From NCBI RefSeq assembly GCF_937906425.1, contig NZ_CALCYR010000242.1:1-13167 (forward strand): 13,167 bases of DNA, in the 5' to 3' direction. Origin of the DNA: an uncultured Methanobrevibacter sp. Lineage in GTDB: Archaea > Methanobacteriota > Methanobacteria > Methanobacteriales > Methanobacteriaceae. The translations under genes and the position numbers were made by a program. Below the pieces are notes generated by a model. The model was not told the origin of the DNA, made no database searches, and worked only from the letters and a program-made list of their open reading frames with translations. Below, one piece after another: positions 1-5,956 of the stretch (the stretch's first letter is position 1; each line of letters starts with the position of its first letter).

Positions 1-117
1 ATTAATAAAAATTAATAAAAATTAATAAAAATTAATAAAAATAAATAAAAATAAATAAAAATTAATAAAAAAAGTAAAAATTAATAAAAAAGTAAAAATT
101 AATAAAAAAAGTAAAAA
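1..117. repeat. A+T-rich tandem array on the 3' side of gene 1
   Basis: Positions 1-70 are seven head-to-tail 10-bp units. Five read ATTAATAAAA and two (41-60) read ATAAATAAAA. From 71 the pattern changes to a longer unit built from the same word, AAAGTAAAAATTAATAAA, repeated about 2.5 times with an 18-19 bp period (GTAAAAATTAA at 74 and 92, GTAAAAAT at 111). The array may continue off the left edge. Gene 1 is transcribed towards it, so its transcript would carry repeated U-tracts here, a context in which archaeal RNA polymerase terminates. No coding potential is seen. Confidence 0.85.
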
Positions 118-139
118 TGAAATAATAAAATTATTTCAT
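112..139 (-). terminator. hairpin plus U-tracts overlapping the stop codon of gene 1
   Basis: A perfect 10-bp inverted repeat (ATGAAATAAT at 117-126 and ATTATTTCAT at 130-139, 3-nt loop) ends the gene. The gene 1 stop codon (131-133 on the minus strand) lies inside the stem. On the minus strand the hairpin is followed by TTTTTAC and then further T runs supplied by the adjoining tandem array. This looks like an intrinsic terminator. The T runs alone could suffice in archaea, so the role of the hairpin is inferred. Confidence 0.55.
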
Positions 140-2164
140 CATTTTTTGAATGTCTTCACGGTAATATAAACCTATAACAAGTAGTATAAGAACCAATAAT
201 CCGCTAACTCCAGCAACCCTAAAGGTTTCCTCGTCAACAGACAAGGTTTTTACTGCAGTGTTGTCTGGATTTGAAGCGGAATCAGATCCACTGTCTCCAG
301 AGGAGGACACTCCTCCACCAGCACTTGAACTGTCGGCACTTGATGCACCTACACTTCCAGCACTTGTTGAACTTGGAGATACTGATGTGGATGAACCTTC
401 AGAAACTCCATAACCTGAGCCTCCATTTCCAGAACCGCCAGATCCAGAACCAGAACCGTTGGTACCATTAGCAGAACTTCCGCCTGAGGCAGGACTTGGA
501 TTTGTCGGTTCAAATGACTGTTTATACTTTTGAATATAATAATTGATGTCATCCAATGAGGAAAGCTCATAAGGACCCCAGTCCTGAAGTACTTTTTTAA
601 TGTCCCCTACACTTAAAGGAGGTTCAGAACCAGCGCTTTCTTGAGTTTCCAAGTATGCAAGCCCATTTCTAAAATTAACATTATACTTGTTACCATTTAC
701 GTCCAATGTAGCGTCAAAGTCAGGCAAGTCAGAAAATCCTGTACCTGACCTTCCATCAAGAACGGTAAATACATAGCTGTTTCCATTTTGACGGGTTTTA
801 ATCTTGAATGTATATTTCATCAAGATTCTTGTACATCTTATGAATGCAAAATTCTGACCAATATTTACATTAACCTTTCCAGGACTTCTCAAGTCAAAGT
901 CATTGCTTGCAAAGAAATTGTTTTCCAATGCAAATGAACCTTTGGTTCCTTCATAATCCTCATCAAACAATACGCCATGGGCCAAGTTTCCAGTAACAAC
1001 ATTGTTTTTTAAACTGAAATCCTTTACTGTTCCAGATACAATGACTCCATCACGATTATTGCTTATTGTATTGTTATAGATTGTAACATTAGTTGTTGAA
1101 CTTGATAAATAAACTCCAGAATCCCAATTCTTGATTAAGTTTCCTCTAATCAACAAATTAGCCACATTTTTTCCTACATTAATTGCTTTAGATCCCCAAA
1201 GATTAATAAGACCTTCAAATCTGTTATTAAGAATATTAATTCCAGCTTTCTCCTTACAATCTTCCATGTCAATGGCAGTGCAAGTTGTTACATCCGGAGT
1301 GAAATTGTTTTTAGAAATGCTTATTCCACCGGATTTGCTTAAATGGATTGCAGTGACAAAACTTAGGAATTGATTGTTTTGAATCTTGGAACTTGAAACA
1401 TTATTAAACACTATGGCAGTCCGTTTTGTAGAGATCTTATTATTTGAAACAATAATGTTTGAAGCACGGGCGGCTTCTACAAAGGACCCTGCAGCGTTAA
1501 TGACAAAGCCAGAAATATTGGTTCCAGACCCTCCCTTGTTTATAGTGAATACAGGTACATTGAATGTTACGTTAATGACTGTACCGGATTTACTTATAAT
1601 ATTTAGCGGTTTATTGATTGTTAAACATAAATTTTTATAGAAGGAACCTGTAAACTCAATTGTGCTTCCAGCCGCTGCATTGCTAATAATTTTTTGAATA
1701 AGACTATTACTGGAATTATAATAACTTGCATCTTTAATAATAATTTTTTGAGGAGCGCTAGTAGTAGAAACTTTTGTAGAATTTGTTTTATTTGAAACGT
1801 TTTGATTATTATAATCAGAACCATTGGATTCATTGGAATCAGTTAAATCAGAATCAGAAATCTTAGATTCATCAGAACCAGTTAAATCAGACCCATCGGA
1901 ACTATTTAAATCAGAAACAGAACTATCAGATTCCTCTGAAGCAAGATTGTCAGAACTTGAAATTTCCAAATCGGAATCATTTAAATCAGAATCTGAACTG
2001 GACAATTTGGAACTTGCCAAATTAACAGCAAGATTATCAGAATATGAAACATCTGAACCGCTTGCGGATAAATCAGCATCTACATCAGAACTTGCAACTA
2101 CAGATCCAATACCTGTGAAGAATATTATTAACATGACGATTAATAATATCTTCCTGCTAATCAT
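131..2164 (-). CDS. membrane-anchored adhesin-like protein with beta-helix
   Basis: A 677-residue secreted surface protein. Residues 1-25 form a signal peptide (Lys/Arg, a hydrophobic run, then SVVASS). Residues 26-132 are a low-complexity stalk dominated by Ser, Asp, Asn and Leu. Residues about 150-430 contain Asn-rich beta-helix (PbH1-type) turns such as NNKIS, NNTIS and ENNFF. An IGQNF motif then leads into an Ig-like module (about 435-505) resembling those in gene 4. Residues 513-553 form a short charged segment that I do not recognise. Residues 554-633 are Gly/Ser-rich linker, and 649-667 form a transmembrane helix ending in a charged tail. The protein should therefore be fixed in the membrane and reach out through the cell wall. 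N-x-S/T sequons are frequent. The start is set by GGGAGGTGA at 2166-2174, a near-complete anti-Shine-Dalgarno match directly before ATG. The gene diverges from gene 2 and no operon partner is visible. The adhesin role is inferred from family resemblance; the ligand is unknown. Confidence 0.9.
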   Translation of the reverse strand: MISRKILLIVMLIIFFTGIGSVVASSDVDADLSASGSDVSYSDNLAVNLASSKLSSSDSDLNDSDLEISSSDNLASEESDSSVSDLNSSDGSDLTGSDESKISDSDLTDSNESNGSDYNNQNVSNKTNSTKVSTTSAPQKIIIKDASYYNSSNSLIQKIISNAAAGSTIEFTGSFYKNLCLTINKPLNIISKSGTVINVTFNVPVFTINKGGSGTNISGFVINAAGSFVEAARASNIIVSNNKISTKRTAIVFNNVSSSKIQNNQFLSFVTAIHLSKSGGISISKNNFTPDVTTCTAIDMEDCKEKAGINILNNRFEGLINLWGSKAINVGKNVANLLIRGNLIKNWDSGVYLSSSTTNVTIYNNTISNNRDGVIVSGTVKDFSLKNNVVTGNLAHGVLFDEDYEGTKGSFALENNFFASNDFDLRSPGKVNVNIGQNFAFIRCTRILMKYTFKIKTRQNGNSYVFTVLDGRSGTGFSDLPDFDATLDVNGNKYNVNFRNGLAYLETQESAGSEPPLSVGDIKKVLQDWGPYELSSLDDINYYIQKYKQSFEPTNPSPASGGSSANGTNGSGSGSGGSGNGGSGYGVSEGSSTSVSPSSTSAGSVGASSADSSSAGGGVSSSGDSGSDSASNPDNTAVKTLSVDEETFRVAGVSGLLVLILLVIGLYYREDIQKMMK

Positions 2165-2653
2165 TTCACCTCCCTAATAAATTACTGAAAATACAAGGAA
2201 TATAATCAGCAATAAAGTCGACCATAAGAATACATAAATTAAAATAACCTCATAATTCATGAGAATATTTGAAATAATAAATTTTTAAACTTCTAAGATA
2301 AATTTCAATTACAAATTCAATCAAGAATAAGAAATAAAAAGATTTCCAACTTTTTATTAATATGCGAATTATAAAGTTATAGTGAACTCTAATATATTAT
2401 TTTAAATATAAATAAGTTTCTAAATTTTAGCTGTCCTAAAAATCCTCTTTTCAAATTTGAACATTAAAAAATTATTTTCCAATTTATGAATTCGAAAAAT
2501 ACTTTATTTCAAATGGAATATAATATTCATAAATTTTTTAATGAAAAACACGAAAACAAAACCCCTACAAATGGAAAAATAAAAATTTTTTAAAAAAGCA
2601 TATAAATTATCCAAACTTAAAATAAAAAGAATATAAAAAAAATTAAGGATAAT
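2165..2653. other. divergent intergenic spacer, no gene seen
   Basis: This is non-coding A+T-rich DNA between the divergent genes 1 and 2. On the minus strand, TATA-like stretches at about 2367-2379 (TTTATAAT) and 2388-2402 could serve gene 1 with a leader of roughly 180 nt, but neither stands out from the background. A perfect 12-bp palindrome, TTCAAATTTGAA, lies at 2450-2461. A bulged inverted repeat spans 2462-2543. No tRNA, snoRNA-like or small ORF signal was recognised. Confidence 0.6.
2462..2543. repeat. bulged inverted repeat in the divergent spacer
   Basis: The right arm TTCATAAATTTTTTAATG (2526-2543) is complementary to two blocks in the left half: CATTAAAAAATT from 2462 and ATTTATGAA ending near 2490. 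An unpaired insert of several bases separates those blocks, and the loop is about 35 nt. With so little G+C this could be chance, so its role as an RNA structure or protein site is open. Confidence 0.35.
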
Positions 2654-2674
2654 TATATATTACATTTCGACAAT
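2654..2674 (+). promoter_or_regulatory. putative promoter of gene 2 with element shared with gene 3
   Basis: TATATATTACAT followed by TTCGACAAT. The first eight bases suit an archaeal TATA box. The whole 21-bp block recurs before gene 3 at 5748-5768 with only two substitutions (TTCGA against ATCGT), although the DNA around it is not conserved. A transcript starting about 25 nt downstream would have a leader of roughly 150 nt. The CG-containing half stands out in otherwise nearly pure A+T sequence and may be a regulator site or initiator element. Confidence 0.6.
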
Positions 2675-2822
2675 AATTATTATCAATTAATAATAACTTA
2701 AGAAAACCAAACTTACTTAAAAATCAATTTATTTTCTTAAAAATGAAGATTTTAAAATCAAATCATTTATTAAGTAAAATTTCAATTAATAGATTTAAAA
2801 TTTACTTGTTAATTATTAATTT

Positions 2823-2828
2823 AGGAGG
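2823..2828 (+). promoter_or_regulatory. ribosome binding site that fixes the gene 2 start
   Basis: AGGAGG lies 4 nt before the ATG at 2833. An in-frame ATG at 2743 would add 30 residues, but nothing resembling a Shine-Dalgarno site precedes it, and the added residues would come before a complete signal peptide. The internal ATG is therefore the start. Confidence 0.88.
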
Positions 2829-2832
2829 AAAA

Positions 2833-4953
2833 ATGAAAAATAAAAAAATTATATTATCATCCCTACTTCTCTTATTGGTTTTAATTTCTATTTCTGCAGC
2901 TTCTGCAGCGGATTTAAGTGAAAACAATAATAACATTGTTCTGGAAGAGGGAAACAATATTGCATTGGATGATGATACACTAAACACAAAAGCAAATGAA
3001 AATATATTGAAGGACGAAGATTCAAGCGTCAGCACAATAGTTCCTGAAACAGATGATGGGGAAGGATTGAAAAAGGCAATTTTAAGTGCTAAAAACGGAG
3101 ATATAATCTCCCTTAAGGAAAACACCACCTATGACATAGGCAAAACCAAAATCAATGTTACAATACGTAACCTAACAATCCATGGAAATGGAGCCATTAT
3201 AAACGTAGACGGTGAAGGTCAAAACGGATCAGGTTCAGTCTTTGACCTTCTTGAAAGGCAGATAAGCATTGACGGAATAATCTTCAACAATACAAACGGT
3301 GCAAAAAGCTATGGTGAGGACATTCAAGGTTATGCAATAAACATCAAGGGAATAAACGAGACCATAAACAACTGCAGTTTCCTAAACTTCAGGGCGGGAA
3401 TAGGTGCAGATGGCGGTGCACAATACTCAACAATCAGCAACTGTTATTTCAACGGTTCTGCAATCAAGGTAACAAATACAGGACATCAGGAAAGCGGAAC
3501 AAAGGCAATCAACATATTAGGCTCCCACCACATCAGAATTGAAAACAACACCTTTGTCGGCCAGATATTGGATGGGGTTTCAATGGCAACAGGTTCTGGA
3601 AACAATATGATAATAAACAACACATTCATAGAAAACTGTTATGCAATCTACTTTGGAGGAGCATCCACCAAATCAACAGTCATAGCAAACAACACATTCA
3701 TAAGATGTGGATGGTGTAAGGACAAGAATGGAGATTACCTCTTTAAAAATCTCCCTGTAATCAGTACCCAAAAGTCTGCAGACGGATTTGTAGTTGATTC
3801 CAACATATTCTATGCAACAAATGAAAGCATTATAATCACTTCAGAATCTGGAAATACAGCGCATGGATACCCTAGTGAAATAGGAAACATAACAATCACA
3901 AACAACACAATTCTCATGGCAGAGGGCCATGTTCCAAATGGCGTTGAATTCGTATATATTTACAGCAATAATGGAGAGTTGACTCCATATGCAGACATTA
4001 CAATTACCCACAACACAATAGACAGTGGAATAAAGGCTGTAACAGTATGGTATGCAGATTGGGGAATAAAGGACAGCAATTACATTGTAATCCCTAAGGC
4101 AAATCTGGTTAAAACCAGCCTAAAAATAGCTGATATTGCAACATTCTATGGAAAGATCCGCATTAGCCTTGAAGATGTTAACGGCGAGGGAATTTCAAAT
4201 GCAAAAATTTCCTATATGATAAACAATGGAGACGTTAAGACAATCCTGACAGACAGCGATGGAAGCGCAATCATCTATGTTGACGAGGACGGAATAGTGG
4301 ACTTTGTCTATGAAGGTGATGGCAACTATGATGAAAGCTTTGCATCAATCAACTTTTCAAACACTGCAAATGCTAAAAAGGCAAGTTATATCCTTGCGGA
4401 AAATGCAAATTTAACCGCCCCTACACTCCCTGCAGCAAGAACAGGAGAATACTTCAGCTACAAGATAACAGATGAAAATGGAAATCCATTAATCAACAAG
4501 AATCTTAAAATAGGATTTAATGGACATGTCTATAATGCCACAAGCGATGAAAACGGTGAGGCAAGAACCCAAATAAACCTTAAGGCTGGAGGATATACCT
4601 TTGCAGTATGTTTCCTTGGAGATGATGACTATGAACCTTCATTTGAAGCGGCAAAGGTAACTGTCATTAAACAGACAGGAAGCCTTACAGTTGCAAGCAA
4701 GTCATATAAGGCAAGCGCAAAGACAAAGACCTTGACTGCAACTTTCAAGGATGCAAAGGGAAACCTTGTATCCGGAAAAAGCCTGAGCTTTACTGTAAAT
4801 GGAAAAACATACACAGCAAAAACCAATAAAAATGGAATTGCAAGTGTCAATGTAAGTTTATCAGCAAAGAAAACCTATTCATTTACAGTCAAATTTGCAG
4901 GAGACGAGATTTTTAATGGAATGACTAAAACTGGAAAAGTGACTATCAAATAG
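2833..4953 (+). CDS. secreted adhesin-like protein, beta-helix plus three Ig-like domains
   Basis: A 706-residue extracellular protein. Residues 1-26 are a signal peptide (KNKK, a Leu/Ile core, then SAASAA before Asp27). Residues 27-75 are an acidic Asn-rich linker. Residues about 76-420 form a right-handed beta-helix with repeated NNT[FI] turns and the conserved segments YFNGS, ESGTKA, AIYFGGAS, GNTAHGYPS and VWYADW. Cys292 and Cys295 form a CGWC motif. Three Big_1-type Ig-like domains follow (about 427-510, 517-615 and 617-706); the last ends the protein in basic sequence. There is no C-terminal transmembrane helix and no recognisable pseudomurein-binding repeat, so surface retention is unexplained. 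Gene 3 is a close paralog, most similar in the C-terminal two domains. Codons favour A/T endings (GGA, ACA, ATA), unlike gene 3. The gene is probably monocistronic with a leader of about 150 nt. Surface location is well supported; adhesion is inferred from the ALP class. Confidence 0.9.
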   Translation: MKNKKIILSSLLLLLVLISISAASAADLSENNNNIVLEEGNNIALDDDTLNTKANENILKDEDSSVSTIVPETDDGEGLKKAILSAKNGDIISLKENTTYDIGKTKINVTIRNLTIHGNGAIINVDGEGQNGSGSVFDLLERQISIDGIIFNNTNGAKSYGEDIQGYAINIKGINETINNCSFLNFRAGIGADGGAQYSTISNCYFNGSAIKVTNTGHQESGTKAINILGSHHIRIENNTFVGQILDGVSMATGSGNNMIINNTFIENCYAIYFGGASTKSTVIANNTFIRCGWCKDKNGDYLFKNLPVISTQKSADGFVVDSNIFYATNESIIITSESGNTAHGYPSEIGNITITNNTILMAEGHVPNGVEFVYIYSNNGELTPYADITITHNTIDSGIKAVTVWYADWGIKDSNYIVIPKANLVKTSLKIADIATFYGKIRISLEDVNGEGISNAKISYMINNGDVKTILTDSDGSAIIYVDEDGIVDFVYEGDGNYDESFASINFSNTANAKKASYILAENANLTAPTLPAARTGEYFSYKITDENGNPLINKNLKIGFNGHVYNATSDENGEARTQINLKAGGYTFAVCFLGDDDYEPSFEAAKVTVIKQTGSLTVASKSYKASAKTKTLTATFKDAKGNLVSGKSLSFTVNGKTYTAKTNKNGIASVNVSLSAKKTYSFTVKFAGDEIFNGMTKTGKVTIK

Positions 4954-5010
4954 AGCTTAATGTCAGAACTGTTTAAAATGGATTTAAAATATATAAATCA
5001 ATAAATATTT

Positions 5011-5043
5011 AGAAAAAGAAAGATTTGCTTTTCTTTTTCTTTT
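5011..5043 (+). terminator. hairpin terminator of gene 2
   Basis: AGAAAAAGAAA (5011-5021) pairs perfectly with TTTCTTTTTCT (5030-5040) across an 8-nt loop and is followed by TTT and further T-rich DNA. It lies about 57 nt after the gene 2 stop. The hairpin leads straight into the 51-bp repeat array, whose pyrimidine-rich units would add more U-tracts to any read-through transcript. Confidence 0.55.
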
Positions 5044-5056
5044 AACTTTTCTTTTT

Positions 5057-5313
5057 CTAAATTATACACCTTATTAACACTTAACTTTCTCTTTAAACCT
5101 CCTTTATCTAAATTATACACCTTATTAACACTCAACTTTCTCTTTAAACCTAATTTTTCTAAGTTATACCTTATTAACACTCAACTTTCTCTTTAAACCT
5201 AATTTTTCTAAGTTATACACCTTATTATCACTTAACTTTCTCTTTAAACCTTATTTTTCTAAGTCATACACCTTATTATCACTTAACTTTCTCTTTTAAC
5301 CTTTCTTTTTCTA
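5057..5313. repeat. five tandem copies of a 51-bp repeat
   Basis: Units begin with CTAA at 5057, 5108, 5159, 5208 and 5259, and a partial sixth begins at 5311. Unit lengths are therefore 51, 51, 49, 51 and 52 bp. The core is [AG]TTATACACCTTATTA, then CAC[TC][TC]AAC, then TTTCTCTTTAAACC and a T-rich stretch. The third copy lacks two bases (TATACC). Copies differ by scattered substitutions, so the array is not a very recent expansion. There are no spacers, which excludes CRISPR. The two right-hand intact units (5208 and 5259) share TTATTATCAC, while the left three share TTATTAACAC, a gradient typical of stepwise unit duplication. On the minus strand three units read as a 17-codon repeat, but frame shifts and a stop break the others. 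Confidence 0.92.
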
Positions 5314-5747
5314 AAATAAATTAAAATTAATACCCATTTGATTAAAAAAAAATAAAATAAAATAAATATTATAAGACTATTTTTATAAAAAAAACTAATT
5401 TAATAATTTAAAAAAAGAAATTAATTTTAAAAAATCTTCTCAAAATGTAATCACATTCATAAAAATAATAAAAAAACTCTTTTTTTAATAAAAAAATAAT
5501 AATTTTTAATAAAAAAATAATAATTTTTAATAAAAAAATAATAAATTTTAATAAAAAAAGTAATAAAAAACTAAACGAAAAGTATTATAATGCACCTAAT
5601 AAAATAAAAATTAGACTATTTTAAATAACAATTCTTTCTTAAAAACTAAAAATACAATTTTTAAAAAAATTATAACAAAAATAAGAAAATAAGAAAATAA
5701 AAATGAAAAAAATAAGATTTTTGAACAATTCTAATTAAAAGACAAAC
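5314..5747. other. A+T-rich spacer without a gene
   Basis: Nearly pure A+T sequence between the 51-bp array and the gene 3 promoter. It holds the 21-bp tandem repeat at 5482-5571 and many short A- and T-runs. I see no ORF with a ribosome binding site, no RNA gene and no relic of a mobile element. Confidence 0.6.
5482..5571. repeat. 21-bp A+T tandem repeat, about four copies
   Basis: TTTTTAATAAAAAAATAATAA starts at about 5482, 5503 and 5524, and a degenerate fourth copy starts near 5545 (TTTTAATAAAAAAAGTAATAA). The first three copies are almost identical. It lies about 180 bp upstream of the gene 3 promoter. The simple A/T composition makes it prone to replication slippage; no function is evident. 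Confidence 0.7.
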
Positions 5748-5768
5748 TATATATTACATATCGTCAAT
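5748..5768 (+). promoter_or_regulatory. putative promoter of gene 3 with element shared with gene 2
   Basis: TATATATTACAT followed by ATCGTCAAT matches the block before gene 2 at 19 of 21 positions. It contains a TATA-like box and ends 188 nt before the gene 3 ATG, implying a leader of roughly 160 nt if transcription starts about 25 nt downstream. Identity drops sharply outside the block, so it looks selected rather than left over from the gene duplication, though residual homology cannot be excluded. Confidence 0.6.
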
Positions 5769-5830
5769 ATATATAAAATACTAACATTAATTAAAATTAA
5801 ATATTATTAATTAAAGATAATTTTAATTTA

Positions 5831-5922
5831 AAAAAAATGTTTTTGCATTTTTTTAAAGTTAGTGTTAAATTGAAATATTAAAAAAATATTTTAATTTTAA
5901 TTTAAAATATTTTAAATTAAAA
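5831..5922 (+). promoter_or_regulatory. structured leader of gene 3: hairpin and 28-bp palindrome
   Basis: Two self-complementary elements lie in the predicted untranslated leader. AAAAAAATG (5831-5839) pairs with CATTTTTTT (5846-5854) across a 6-nt loop. Further on, 5895-5922 is a perfect 28-bp palindrome (half-site TTTTAATTTAAAAT, no spacer) that ends 34 nt before the ATG. As RNA both would be weak A-U helices. They could stabilise the messenger or keep the ribosome binding site open. The sequence is so A+T rich that shorter palindromes are common, but 28 bp is long. Confidence 0.4.
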
Positions 5923-5956
5923 ACTTTTTTAAAAATAAAACTATGGAGAATATCAT

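Noticed and set aside
1824..2177. Plus-strand 117-residue Ser/Glu-rich reading frame
   Set aside because: It is the opposite-strand shadow of the Ser/Asp-rich stalk of gene 1 and lacks a ribosome binding site.
2743..2832. N-terminal extension of gene 2 by 30 residues
   Set aside because: No ribosome binding site precedes the ATG at 2743, whereas AGGAGG precedes the ATG at 2833, where a canonical signal peptide begins. The paralogs also start at the equivalent point.
4998..5180. 60-residue minus-strand reading frame through the 51-bp repeats
   Set aside because: It needs a GTG start without a ribosome binding site, runs through a gene 2 terminator hairpin, and the frame is broken in neighbouring repeat units. 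Treated as repeat sequence, with the 17-codon period noted.
5057..5313. CRISPR array
   Set aside because: The 51-bp units are contiguous without unique spacers, vary between copies and have no cas genes nearby.
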